64,000 nt of DNA from an uncultured Candidatus Saccharibacteria bacterium. Its GTDB lineage: Bacteria > Patescibacteriota > Saccharimonadia > Saccharimonadales > HK-STAS-PATE-42. How positions within the stretch are numbered: position 1 is the first letter of the stretch; each line of letters starts with the position of its first letter. Where the stretch lies: assembly GCA_937871805.1 (NCBI GenBank), contig CALMQB010000001.1, positions 1 to 64,000 on the forward strand, in the 5' to 3' direction. A program made the translations under genes and the position numbers. Below, piece by piece: positions 52,466 through 60,624 of the stretch. A model generated the notes under the pieces. That model did no database searches, had not been told where the DNA came from, and was given only the letters and a program-made list of their open reading frames with translations.

Positions 52466-52963
52466 CTAATACCCAATCGAATAAGTTACACATGCATCTA
52501 TTGGGTTCAGAGGCGCCAAACCAAGGGATGCTCTAAAACAGTCAGCTCCAGAGAATTCCAGCGGAGGAGAAGACGGATCTTCAGTATCAACCCAGCCATC
52601 TACCAGCCTATTACAGATTAATCTTCTTGCAAGGCAGTCATGTCTATCGATAACTCTAGGATCTAAATAGTTTAAGTCTTTTGATTCAATGATTCTCCAA
52701 AATGCCCTAATCAAACGATCCCTCCTGGCCCCTTCCAAAGTGTATGCTTCTCTGTACCACTTTGGATTTCTGCCAACAACCAACCTTAACATATGCCCCT
52801 CACCCCAAGTGTGAGGATGATCTTGGTCAGCAGGCGTTAAAACAACCTCCAAGTTATTAGAAGCTAAAGAACCCAAATACCACTCTGCATGCTCCACAAA
52901 GTGAGCCCTAGGACCCTCCGCCAATTCTCTGGTGCTGGTGCACGTATCCCAAATTTTTTCCAC
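52466..52963 (-). CDS. hypothetical protein, GTG start
   Basis: The 165-residue soluble protein has no recognised domain. It is rich in Trp/Arg/His, with His-bearing stretches HAEWYLGS, DQDHPHTWGEGHMLRL and VIDRHDCLARRLICNRLVDGW, and four or five Cys. A GTG is the only reasonable start, and a TATAGT box ends 8 nt before it, which supports it as a leaderless gene. It stands alone between the kinase operon and aspS. Confidence 0.6.
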   Translation of the reverse strand: MEKIWDTCTSTRELAEGPRAHFVEHAEWYLGSLASNNLEVVLTPADQDHPHTWGEGHMLRLVVGRNPKWYREAYTLEGARRDRLIRAFWRIIESKDLNYLDPRVIDRHDCLARRLICNRLVDGWVDTEDPSSPPLEFSGADCFRASLGLAPLNPIDACVTYSIGY

Positions 52964-53077
52964 TAACCTTGACTATAGCTAACAAGCGTAAGCCATATCT
53001 AGTGTTTATGATGCGGATTGAGCTACACAAATAGTGCCACATGACCAAATCTAATTCTGGATCAACTTAAACTCGAG

Positions 53078-54871
53078 TTAATCTTCAATGACTTTTAAAC
53101 TTAATTCCTCTAACTGAGCATCTTCAACCACACTCGGGCTATTCATCATCAAATCGACGCCAGACCCATTCTTCGGGAAGGCAACAACCTCACGAATATT
53201 ATCTTCACCCATCAAAACCATAAAGATGCGATCCATTCCCGGGGCAGTTCCAGCGTGTGGCGGAGCTCCAAACTTAAATGCATCTAACATTGCCCCAAAC
53301 TTGGCTTCGACATATTTTGAATCGTAACCCAGAATATCGAAAACCTTAAACATTATTTCGGGATTATAGTTTCTAACTGCGCCAGAACTTGCCTCATAGC
53401 CATTTACAACAAGATCATATTGGTCAGCAACAATCTCTAGCCTTTGTTCATCGGTTTTAGCATCTTCAAGAGCTTTTAATCCGCCCTTTGGCATACTGAA
53501 CGGGTTGTGCCCAAAATCTAGCTTATTCCGTTTTTCATCCCATTCATAAAAAGGGAAATCCACCACCCAGCACCAAGCAACTTCATTTGGGTCTTTAAGT
53601 TTAAAATGATCGGCAAATTCACTTCGTAGAACCCCCAAAACTCTGTTGGCAATCCTTTTAGAATCAGCTCCAAAAAAGACTGCATCACCATCTTCAACCT
53701 CGAGTTTTTCTTTTATGGATGAGACTTCTGATTCACTCAAAAATTTAGCAATCGGAGATTTTACTTCACCATCCACAAAAAAGATATAAGCAAGTCCTCC
53801 GGCACCGTTAAGCTTAGCTGTATCTGTAAACTTGTCAATCTCTGAACGGCTTAGGCTAGCTCCGCCCTTTACATTAATTGCTTTGACGACTCCACCGTTT
53901 TTTAAAGCTCCACCAAAAACTCCAAATTCTGTGTTCGCAAAATCTTCGCTTAAGTTTACAAGTTCCATCCCGAAACGAAGATCTGGCCTATCAGAACCGA
54001 ATCTATCCGCTGCTTCTGCATGAGTGATCCTTGGAATATCTTTAAAAGTTAGTTTTTTACCAGCAAATTCTGTAGTTAACCTTAAAACCAGCGGATCAAT
54101 TAGTTCACGGACTTCTTCGCCATCATCAACAAACGCCATCTCCAAATCTAACTGATAAAAGTCTCCATAAAGCCTATCCGCCCGAGTGTCTTCATCTCTA
54201 AAACAAGTTGCGAACTGGTAATACCTCGGGACTCCACCAACCATCAAAAGTTGTTTAAATTGTTGCGGAGCCTGTGGCAAAGCAAAAAACTTACCGGGGT
54301 TAAATCTTGAAGGAATCAAAAAATCCCTCGCGCCCTCTGGGCTGGAGTTCGCCAAAATTGGAGTCGCTACCTCTGTAAAATCGTTAGCTTCCATATATTT
54401 ACGAATAAATGCGTACATCTCAGCTCGACGCTTCAGCATATGCTGCATTTTCGGGCGACGCAAATCTAAATAGCGATACTTTAACCGCACATCTTCACCT
54501 ACATTTTGCTCCTCTTTATTTTCTGGGCCAACTGAAACAGCGAAGGGCAGTGGCTCCGATTTATTTAAGATTCCTAAAGTCTCAACCACAACCTCTACCG
54601 TTCCAGTTTCTAGGTTAGGATTTATCAGCTTTTCTTCACGCTCAATAACTTTTCCTATGACTTTTAAAACATATTCATCACGAACACCTTCTGCCAATTT
54701 AAAAGCTTCTTTTGAATCAGGATGAACTGTAACCTGGACTAGGCCGGATTCATCTCTAAGATCAATAAAAATTACTCCACCATGATCACGCCTAGAATTA
54801 GCCCAACCCATCAACTTAACTTCTTGACCAATCAATTCTGCTGTCTGTTTCGCTAAAATCCTTTTACTCAT
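53078..54871 (-). CDS. aspS: aspartyl-tRNA synthetase (bacterial type)
   Basis: The 597-residue protein has an N-terminal OB domain (VKLMGWANSRRDHGGVIFIDLRD), class II motif 2 around YYQFATCFRDEDTRADRLYGD, a bacterial insertion (GAD) domain (about residues 290-420) and motif 3 GTAPGMDRIFMVL. The bacterial form is about 590 residues, in accord. It charges tRNA-Asp, and in organisms without AsnRS may also charge tRNA-Asn. Several AAACTTAA motifs lie in the gene. It starts 12 bp after the phosphatase stop. Confidence 0.96.
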   Translation of the reverse strand: MSKRILAKQTAELIGQEVKLMGWANSRRDHGGVIFIDLRDESGLVQVTVHPDSKEAFKLAEGVRDEYVLKVIGKVIEREEKLINPNLETGTVEVVVETLGILNKSEPLPFAVSVGPENKEEQNVGEDVRLKYRYLDLRRPKMQHMLKRRAEMYAFIRKYMEANDFTEVATPILANSSPEGARDFLIPSRFNPGKFFALPQAPQQFKQLLMVGGVPRYYQFATCFRDEDTRADRLYGDFYQLDLEMAFVDDGEEVRELIDPLVLRLTTEFAGKKLTFKDIPRITHAEAADRFGSDRPDLRFGMELVNLSEDFANTEFGVFGGALKNGGVVKAINVKGGASLSRSEIDKFTDTAKLNGAGGLAYIFFVDGEVKSPIAKFLSESEVSSIKEKLEVEDGDAVFFGADSKRIANRVLGVLRSEFADHFKLKDPNEVAWCWVVDFPFYEWDEKRNKLDFGHNPFSMPKGGLKALEDAKTDEQRLEIVADQYDLVVNGYEASSGAVRNYNPEIMFKVFDILGYDSKYVEAKFGAMLDAFKFGAPPHAGTAPGMDRIFMVLMGEDNIREVVAFPKNGSGVDLMMNSPSVVEDAQLEELSLKVIED

Positions 54872-54883
54872 ATCAACTCTAAT

Positions 54884-55456
54884 TTACTGTTTAAACTTAA
54901 CCCCGTCTGTTTCTTCAATTGTCTTATCATCTAAATCGATCAAGATGAAGCACCCATCACCAGCTTTCTCAATTTCTTTATTAAAGTAATTTTTTAATAA
55001 TCTACTCAGAACTCCACCATGAGTTACGCAAATTAATGTTTTATTAGATTCAGTAATATTATTTAAAAGCTTTTCAACCCTTTCTAAAAAACCTTCCTCC
55101 GTTTCAGCGCCCGGAACATAGCCATCTTTCACTAAAGCAAAAAGTTCCGGATAAAGCTCCTCTGCATTTGATTTATTCATGCCAGAAAGCAATCCATACC
55201 CGTTCTTTTCTTTCAGATAAACAGTTTCTTTAACTGGCAGGAGTTGAGAATTAGCAATTATTCTTGCAGATTCGCTTGCTCTTAGAAGCGGAGAGGACCA
55301 AACCTCATCAAATTTAATGGCTAATGCACTTATTTTTTTAGAGGTTTCTCGCAACTGAGCATGACCTTTAGGGGTCAAGGGGAAATCTGCCCATCCTCCA
55401 TAAGAATCGGTCAAGTCGTCTACGCTTTCTCCATGTCTAACTAATAGTAATTTCAT
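54884..55456 (-). CDS. histidine phosphatase (phosphoglycerate mutase-like)
   Basis: The 190-residue protein has the catalytic LLVRHGESVDDL near the start (phospho-accepting His about residue 8), the arginine WSSPLLRASESARII, and the late acidic/His motif ICVTHGGVLSRLL. The usual family members are broad phosphatases or cobalamin and phosphoglycerate enzymes. No pathway is indicated. A TATAAT box ends 8 nt before the ATG (leaderless). Together with aspS it forms one operon. Confidence 0.9.
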   Translation of the reverse strand: MKLLLVRHGESVDDLTDSYGGWADFPLTPKGHAQLRETSKKISALAIKFDEVWSSPLLRASESARIIANSQLLPVKETVYLKEKNGYGLLSGMNKSNAEELYPELFALVKDGYVPGAETEEGFLERVEKLLNNITESNKTLICVTHGGVLSRLLKNYFNKEIEKAGDGCFILIDLDDKTIEETDGVKFKQ

Positions 55457-55464
55457 ATAAAAGT

Positions 55465-55470
55465 ATTATA
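55465..55470 (-). promoter_or_regulatory. -10 box (TATAAT) of the phosphatase-aspS unit
   Basis: A perfect TATAAT on the minus strand, 8 nt before the ATG at 55456. No ribosome site is present. Confidence 0.7.
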
Positions 55471-55517
55471 ACAGAGTAAAGTAGTAGCAAATAAGCTTAA
55501 GACTAAACTTCGAGTGA

Positions 55518-55523
55518 TATAAT
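55518..55523 (+). promoter_or_regulatory. -10 box (TATAAT) of the NUDIX gene
   Basis: A perfect TATAAT on the plus strand, 10 nt before the ATG at 55534. It faces away from the phosphatase promoter, so two leaderless units start from one 77-bp gap. Confidence 0.7.
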
Positions 55524-55533
55524 TCTAAACTAT

Positions 55534-55947
55534 ATGAATAGAGAAATCCCATTACACGTAGTTTTTGTAGAAGCCTGGATCAAAAAAGGTGATCAATACT
55601 TAATTGCCCAAAGATCACTGCAAGATGACCAAGCGGCAGGGGAGTGGTCCGCGCCAGGCGGCAAAGTAGATCTTGAAGTCGAAGAAGACATTATCGAGAA
55701 CTCTCTAAAAAGGGAAGTCATGGAGGAAGTTGGCATTGAAATCGAAAATGAGCTAGAACTTATTTCTAGCAAATCCTTCATTCGTTCCAGCGGAGATCAC
55801 GTCGTTGGCATGTCGTTTTTAGCTACTTATAAATCTGGAGAGCCCCAACCACTTGAAGATCAGGAAGCCGTAAAATGGATGAACAAAGTAGAAATGCTAG
55901 AAATTATGCCTGAACACTTCAAAAAAACAATCCTCAAGCTACCCTAG
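55534..55947 (+). CDS. NUDIX hydrolase
   Basis: The 137-residue protein has the NUDIX box GGKVDLEVEEDIIENSL with KREVMEEVGIE (about residues 40-67). The spacing is a few residues longer than in the usual G-x5-E-x7-REUxEExGU motif, but the acidic helix is intact. It should hydrolyse a nucleoside diphosphate linked to another group, for example oxidised nucleotides. The start is supported by the TATAAT box 10 nt upstream. Confidence 0.9.
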   Translation: MNREIPLHVVFVEAWIKKGDQYLIAQRSLQDDQAAGEWSAPGGKVDLEVEEDIIENSLKREVMEEVGIEIENELELISSKSFIRSSGDHVVGMSFLATYKSGEPQPLEDQEAVKWMNKVEMLEIMPEHFKKTILKLP

Positions 55948-56035
55948 AACAACTTAACTCCAATTAGCTTAAGCTTGCAAATTACCTCATAAAAACCCTA
56001 AAATCTAACCCAAAGTTAAACTTAAGTTAGCTAAA

Positions 56036-56404
56036 ATGGCAATAGATTTTTGTGGACCACCAAAACCAATAGAATCTACAGCAACTCTTATTATAGGTCG
56101 GCAGGACCCTGAAGCAGTTAGCAAAGCAGTAGGAGGCTGTGTCTCAAGTTGCCTACTTACTGGCTCTGAAACCGGAATAACGTGCGGGATTAAAGGGATA
56201 ACCTACACACCAAAGAAAGGAGAGCTAACGGGAACATGTAAGGGCGTCTTAAAAGATGGCAAAGTAGCAGGCCCCTGCCAAGATGCCGCCCATTTAAGTC
56301 GTAGTCTCACGAAAGTGGTAATCCGGCTTTCAGATCAAAGACCACACACGGCAGAAGATCGTGTCAAATACTATCCCCTTGCTGGTCGCCGCAGACCCAA
56401 ATAG
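56036..56404 (+). CDS. small cysteine-rich protein A (first of four)
   Basis: The 122-residue soluble protein has six Cys: FCGPP near the start, then a core GGCVSSC…GITCG…GTCKG…GPCQD (about residues 34-81). It ends in a basic tail. No signal peptide or known domain is present. The stretch before the core (IIGRQDPEAVSKAVGGC) matches that of protein D (RIEPADPEEIQAASKEVGHC), so A and D are probably related. An AAACTTAA motif lies about 11 bp before the ATG. It begins a tight four-gene plus-strand operon. The Cys spacing would suit zinc or another metal. Confidence 0.6.
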   Translation: MAIDFCGPPKPIESTATLIIGRQDPEAVSKAVGGCVSSCLLTGSETGITCGIKGITYTPKKGELTGTCKGVLKDGKVAGPCQDAAHLSRSLTKVVIRLSDQRPHTAEDRVKYYPLAGRRRPK

Positions 56405-56426
56405 AAAACATTAAACTTAACCTAGA

Positions 56427-56645
56427 ATGACAACGCCAGGTAGAAATCCACAAGAACAACGAACCCAATTCTGCCCAGGCGCTCAATTACGAAAGGTGCA
56501 AGGGGCAGTGATTTGCCTAGGTAAAGTGTCGACGCTTAGAACTATCCCCACAGAAGATGGATCATTTAAAACCGTGCCAGAGATAACTTTATTTTGTAGT
56601 CCATCATGTATCCCTCAAACAACTCCAGAAAAACCTAAAGACTAA
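56427..56645 (+). CDS. small cysteine-containing protein B
   Basis: The 72-residue soluble protein has four Cys: TQFCPGA (about residue 16), VICLG (about 30), and FCSPSC (about 57-61, a C-x3-C pair). It has no known domain or signal peptide. It lies 22 bp after gene A, with an AAACTTAA motif in the gap, and 6 bp before gene C. It is the shortest member and the one least like the others. Confidence 0.5.
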   Translation: MTTPGRNPQEQRTQFCPGAQLRKVQGAVICLGKVSTLRTIPTEDGSFKTVPEITLFCSPSCIPQTTPEKPKD

Positions 56646-56651
56646 ACTCAA

Positions 56652-56987
56652 ATGTCCAATTCTTTCAAATCCGAACCTATACCAGTCAATACAGAAGACT
56701 TAACTCCGGCAGAAGTTAATCACGTTGTAGCACTGCATTCAGGAGACACGTGCAGACCACGCAAAGGAGAGTGTGGTCTCTGCGTAGGTCCAGATTCTTC
56801 GGGTGAGCTGATAGTGAGGTGTGCCGGTTTTCAACCTCCCGACGTAGAAGTGCCGCTTCAAGACGATGAAGGCGAGGTGTTCGGTCGGTGGCTTTCTCAG
56901 CCACTCCAAGCATGCAAACACCCCGACAAATTAAGACAAGTTGCCGAAAGTATCGAAGCTAGCCTCCGCGCAAAAAACAGAACTTAA
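56652..56987 (+). CDS. small cysteine-rich protein C
   Basis: The 111-residue soluble protein has five Cys: DTCRPRKGECGLCVG (three Cys within ten residues, about 34-43), VRCAG (about 56) and QACKHP (about 87). The CAG after the core recalls STCAG in protein D. The N-terminal part, with PVNTEDLTPAEVNHVVAL before the first Cys, follows the pattern strand, acidic Pro, helix, Cys of A and D. No domain is known. It lies 6 bp after B and 12 bp before D. Confidence 0.55.
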   Translation: MSNSFKSEPIPVNTEDLTPAEVNHVVALHSGDTCRPRKGECGLCVGPDSSGELIVRCAGFQPPDVEVPLQDDEGEVFGRWLSQPLQACKHPDKLRQVAESIEASLRAKNRT

Positions 56988-56999
56988 ACTTAATCCAAA

Positions 57000-57302
57000 A
57001 TGACAACACCAGAAACCCAGATTTCCATACTTCGAATAGAACCGGCCGATCCAGAAGAAATACAGGCCGCGAGCAAAGAAGTAGGTCACTGCACCAATGC
57101 GCGAATTATAAACCTCGGATGCGCAGGCTGCACCATGCATGAAGAGCACATGGGGCAGCACTTTTTAGTCTCGACATGCGCTGGCCAGACTAACCCAACA
57201 GGCGAGACTGTCTCGTCATGCTTTACCTACCAGGATTTTAGAAATCTTGCCGTATTAAGAATACTAAATGGCGATACCCTAACAGACTACGATAGCTATT
57301 AA
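57000..57302 (+). CDS. small cysteine-rich protein D
   Basis: The 100-residue soluble protein has five Cys: GHCTNA (about residue 31), LGCAGCTMHEEH (C-x2-C followed by two His, about 41-49), STCAG and SSCFTY. The mix of Cys and His is that of a metal site. The start MTTPETQISILRIEPADPEE resembles protein A. It is the last gene of the operon, and ends 1 bp before the convergent CBS/CNNM-like gene. An AAACTTAA motif lies at the stop of gene C, just before this gene. Confidence 0.6.
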   Translation: MTTPETQISILRIEPADPEEIQAASKEVGHCTNARIINLGCAGCTMHEEHMGQHFLVSTCAGQTNPTGETVSSCFTYQDFRNLAVLRILNGDTLTDYDSY

Positions 57303-57303
57303 A

Positions 57304-58245
57304 CTAAGCTCCGCTAACCCAAGCTAACAGGCTCCTGGATGTCACTACGCCCTTAACTTGACCACTAGCTCCAGTTACAAAAACAGCGTTCTGTCCACCC
57401 TTCAAAAAGCCTGAAATCAAATCATTAAGTCTAGTGCTCTCGCTAACATATTGAATTCCTTGCTCCATCTTATCGCCAACTCTAACTGAACCTCCGGATT
57501 GATCCATCTGGTTAATCGCCTCTGAACCTGTTAAGTAAAGTAAGCCCGTTAAATTGTCGTCTGAACCCTGGAAAGCAAGCGCCATATCATAACCTTTTTG
57601 ATGTAACTCATCATAAATTACCGGAGTTAGGCTTAAGTTCACGTCGACTTTTGGGATTTCATCAATTTTGACCATCACATCTTTAATTTTAGTTTTTGGA
57701 CAGTTCAGCATTCGTTGTATTTTAGTTTTAGTGGGGGTATCTAAAACTTCTGAATCTCGACTAAATACAAATTCAAATTCAGCTTCAGAATAGAAAGCCC
57801 GTTTAATACTTTCATCCTTGCTTTTTTTAGATGTTAAAACCTTAAGCACAGGAGCAATCTCTTTGACTACATTTCTAATCTTTTTAATAAAGAATTTATT
57901 CCAGAATTCAAACATTCTTTTAAGCTTATTCGAAGCTTGTAAGGCACGGATTCCAAAAATAACTGACAGACTTAATAAGAGGGCAGGCCAAATCTTACCA
58001 ATTTTAGAGCTCATCAGCAGGATAAAACCCGCCTGCGTTATCAAAAAAAGATAGTTTAGGGTTAGACCAACCTCTTCTTTGTTCTTCAAAGCCCAAGATT
58101 TTTTCTTAGCCAAAGGGTCACCATCCTTAGCCAGCCTCTTCAACTCAAAACCAGAGGGAATATCTGGAGTTAAGTTCAAGTTGAAAATTATCGCCGAAAG
58201 ATAAAGCACCAAGAAAGTTACCGCGTAATATATAAAATCAAACAT
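57304..58245 (-). CDS. CNNM/TlyC-like membrane protein with CBS-like region
   Basis: The protein has an N-terminal membrane domain of three helices (about residues 1-25, 60-80 and 83-100). A linker follows, with a segment like the end of the CNNM membrane domain (TPTKTKIQRML), then KTKIKDVMVKIDEIPKVDVN, which introduces the CBS pair in TlyC/CorC proteins. A GVVTSRSLLAWV end completes it. Such proteins are linked to magnesium or cobalt handling. The frame reaches a TTG at 58251, but a TATAAT box ends 7 nt before the ATG at 58245. Confidence 0.75.
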   Translation of the reverse strand: MFDFIYYAVTFLVLYLSAIIFNLNLTPDIPSGFELKRLAKDGDPLAKKKSWALKNKEEVGLTLNYLFLITQAGFILLMSSKIGKIWPALLLSLSVIFGIRALQASNKLKRMFEFWNKFFIKKIRNVVKEIAPVLKVLTSKKSKDESIKRAFYSEAEFEFVFSRDSEVLDTPTKTKIQRMLNCPKTKIKDVMVKIDEIPKVDVNLSLTPVIYDELHQKGYDMALAFQGSDDNLTGLLYLTGSEAINQMDQSGGSVRVGDKMEQGIQYVSESTRLNDLISGFLKGGQNAVFVTGASGQVKGVVTSRSLLAWVSGA

Positions 58246-58252
58246 AAGCAAG

Positions 58253-58258
58253 ATTATA
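58253..58258 (-). promoter_or_regulatory. -10 box (TATAAT) of the CNNM-like gene
   Basis: A perfect TATAAT on the minus strand, 7 nt before the ATG at 58245. The 19 nt from box to codon 2 are the same as at 9206-9188. Confidence 0.7.
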
Positions 58259-58298
58259 ACATGCCTAAAAATAGAACCGCTCTTTAAGCCGCTATACT

Positions 58299-58328
58299 AA
58301 AAACCGAGCTTAGGCCTAAGCTCGGTTT
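58299..58328 (-). terminator. intrinsic terminator after rplY
   Basis: A perfect 14-bp inverted repeat (AAACCGAGCTTAGG and its complement, no spacer bases) is followed by five T on the minus strand. It closes the rplY transcript and separates it from the CNNM-like gene. Confidence 0.85.
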
Positions 58329-58355
58329 AATTTAATTTTAAAGACTTGATTTCTA

Positions 58356-59063
58356 TTATTCCTTTGTGGAGTCTTTATCCGAAGAGCTATCACCACCCGC
58401 ATCATCGCTATCACCACCGTCGCCCTTTTCACTAGGCACGTCAGCTGCAGAACCATCATCACCCTCATCACTAGCTAGATCTTCTTCGCTAGTTACTCTT
58501 GGCGCCTCTACGATATACAGAACCTGCTCACCGTCTTCTTCAGTCTTAAGCTTAACCCCCTCTGGCATAATTGCGTCACTGACCAATATTCTATCTCCAA
58601 TTTCAGCCAGCTTAGAAGGGTCAATTAAGAATTCCTCTGGAATCTGGTGTGGCAAAGCCTCAACCTCAAAGGAGTGTGTCACTGCAATAACGTCGAAACC
58701 AACCTTTTTAGCCGGGACCTCAACTTCTTCGTCTAGCCGTACCGGGATTTCAGCTGCAACAACCTCATCTGCCTTAATAGATTGAATTGTGAAGTGGATC
58801 AACTCACCTAAAACTGGATCTCGGTCAATTTCTTTAATCATCCCTAGGTGTTTTTTACTACCCAAACTAAATTCAATCGGCTGCGTTCTTCCCGCTGCAC
58901 TATAAACCTTTTTAAACTCTCTAAGTGTAACCGCTACATTTTTAGAATCAACATTAGGTTCATTAATTACTCCCGGTAAAACTCCTTCAGCTCGTAAAGC
59001 TCGGACCTCTTTGCGGGTCTCTTTTCTATCTTCAAGTTCTATGGTTATCTTGTTGCTACTCAT
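58356..59063 (-). CDS. rplY: 50S ribosomal protein L25 (CTC/TL5 form)
   Basis: The 235-residue protein has the 5S-rRNA-binding N-terminal domain (ELEDRKETRKEVRALRAEGVLPGVI), and the C-terminal beta domain of the long L25 form (EVPAKKVGFD … VEALPHQIPEEFLIDPSKLAEIGD). A very acidic Asp/Ser/Gly tail (about residues 195-235) follows. The tail is longer than in most relatives. It binds 5S rRNA on the large subunit. The ATG is followed by SSNKITIELEDR, the normal start. Confidence 0.93.
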   Translation of the reverse strand: MSSNKITIELEDRKETRKEVRALRAEGVLPGVINEPNVDSKNVAVTLREFKKVYSAAGRTQPIEFSLGSKKHLGMIKEIDRDPVLGELIHFTIQSIKADEVVAAEIPVRLDEEVEVPAKKVGFDVIAVTHSFEVEALPHQIPEEFLIDPSKLAEIGDRILVSDAIMPEGVKLKTEEDGEQVLYIVEAPRVTSEEDLASDEGDDGSAADVPSEKGDGGDSDDAGGDSSSDKDSTKE

Positions 59064-59264
59064 TTTGATTTAGGCTAATCTCTCTATTTTTAAATATTTA
59101 ATTAAAGTTTTTGTTCTTTAAAACTTACAAGAAGCTTTAAATTCCTTTAAATCTCATTACAAACAGATTATACACTACCCTTGATAAACTTCCAAAATTG
59201 ATTTAAAATCTCGATTAAACTTAAGCTTAAAAGTCTTAACATCATATAAATTAGCAAATTAGAA

Positions 59265-59990
59265 ATGCAGCTCTCCAAAGATGAACCCAAAAGCTTAGTT
59301 GCTAAAATCCAAGGCTTTAGACCAGCCGCAATTCTTGCCTTAAGTTTAGTCTTACTATTTGGAGTCAGCGGAGTCAGCTACGCTAACTTCCAGAAAAACT
59401 CCAGACTACTAAAAGAAACTGAGCAGCAGAAGATGGAAAAGGGCAGTAGGGTTTCTGGAAGCTTCTTTGCCCCTGGAGGTACCGCTCCCCAGATTGCCCC
59501 TGGAGATACCGCTCCCCAGATCGCCCTGGAGCAGCCCCAGAGGCTAAGCCCAGCATCACCCGGCCATATAGATATTCCAGCTCTAGGGATTAGCTCTGGC
59601 ATGGAGCACCTCGGACTAACTGCTGATAATGCCATCGCTACCCCAAAAAGTCTTTGGTCAACAGCTTGGTTTAATCAATCTTCCAAGCCTGGAGACCCTG
59701 GACCAGCGCTTATTGTAGGGCATTATTCCCGCTATGGAAAAGCAATTTTTGCCAACCTACACAAGTTGCAAAATGGCCAACAGATTTTGATTACAGACGA
59801 GGGCGGGCAACAGTTTATTTTTCAGGTCACAGCCGTTAAGAGTGTCTCTACTGCGCAGTTTCCGATGAACGAAGTCCTCGGTAATACCGACTCTAGATCA
59901 CGTTTAGAAATTATTACCTGTGGCGGAGCTTACATCAAACAAACAAAAGATTTTACTGAAAGAACGGTCATCACGGCAGAACTTATCTAG
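59265..59990 (+). CDS. class F-like sortase
   Basis: The 241-residue protein has one N-terminal membrane helix (about residues 18-38, AAILALSLVLLFGVSGVSYA), a linker with two tandem copies of APGGTAPQI/APGDTAPQI (about 69-86) and the sortase domain. The catalytic His is in LIVGHYSR (about 152), the Cys in LEIITCGG (about 218) and the Arg in TERTVITAEL (about 233). It should link proteins to surface components. No LPXTG substrate is visible in this window. An AAACTTAAGCTTAA sequence lies about 40 bp before the start. Confidence 0.92.
   Translation: MQLSKDEPKSLVAKIQGFRPAAILALSLVLLFGVSGVSYANFQKNSRLLKETEQQKMEKGSRVSGSFFAPGGTAPQIAPGDTAPQIALEQPQRLSPASPGHIDIPALGISSGMEHLGLTADNAIATPKSLWSTAWFNQSSKPGDPGPALIVGHYSRYGKAIFANLHKLQNGQQILITDEGGQQFIFQVTAVKSVSTAQFPMNEVLGNTDSRSRLEIITCGGAYIKQTKDFTERTVITAELI
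59469..59522 (+). repeat. 27-bp tandem duplication inside the sortase linker
   Basis: Two adjacent 27-bp copies (59469-59495 and 59496-59522) differ at two positions and encode the nine-residue units APGGTAPQI and APGDTAPQI. The in-frame unit lengthens the linker between membrane and enzyme. Confidence 0.85.
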
Positions 59991-60046
59991 GGGTACTAAG
60001 TACTTTGAAAAATAAGTATTTTAGGTTAAACTTAAGCTTAAATAAT

Positions 60047-60595
60047 ATGAAGCTCTTAGATAAGTTAAAACCCCAAGCGCCGCAATACATCTCTCCGCTG
60101 CAAACAGAAGGGGAGGTTAACATCCCTCATGAAACAGTTAATTGGAAAGCCGATGAATTCTTCTATAATCCTAAGAAACTCACCTGGTACCTACAGGCTA
60201 TTCCCGCTTCTTTAGCAATTGCTGCCGCACCCTGGTTGATATCTGGTCGAACAGACTATATTAGTTCGTTAGTTATTATAGTCGGTTTATTTGGATTAAT
60301 TATTTATGCTAGCAGAAAACCTGAACAAAAAAACTACTCTATTTCCGATTCAGAAATCTCTATTAATCAGCAAATCTTTAGCCTGGATAGCTTTGCGCGC
60401 TACTGGGTAGAAAAATTTTCCACTCACACTCAAATTACTCTAGTTGGCATTAAAAGAACTGCCATGCCTATAACTTTTTACTTAACAGATAAAGACACCG
60501 AAAGAAGGATCCTCGCAATTTTACGTACTAGACTTCCTCAGTCTAACCCTTCTAGCAACCCCGCTGATTGGATTTCTCGTAAAGTCAACTTTTAA
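60047..60595 (+). CDS. membrane protein of unknown function (two helices, PH-like end)
   Basis: From the ATG at 60047 the protein has about 182 residues: a polar start, two membrane helices (about 52-70, LQAIPASLAIAAAPWLI, and 77-95, SLVIIVGLFGLIIYA) and a C-terminal domain with the pattern of a small beta-barrel (YSISDSEISINQQIFSLDSF … TFYLTDKDTERRILAILRTRL). The frame extends to a TTG at 60005, but that start would cover the AAACTTAAGCTTAA leader motif. The function is unknown. Confidence 0.6.
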   Translation: MKLLDKLKPQAPQYISPLQTEGEVNIPHETVNWKADEFFYNPKKLTWYLQAIPASLAIAAAPWLISGRTDYISSLVIIVGLFGLIIYASRKPEQKNYSISDSEISINQQIFSLDSFARYWVEKFSTHTQITLVGIKRTAMPITFYLTDKDTERRILAILRTRLPQSNPSSNPADWISRKVNF

Positions 60596-60624
60596 GGTAC
60601 CCAGATTCAACCCAAGTTTAAGCT

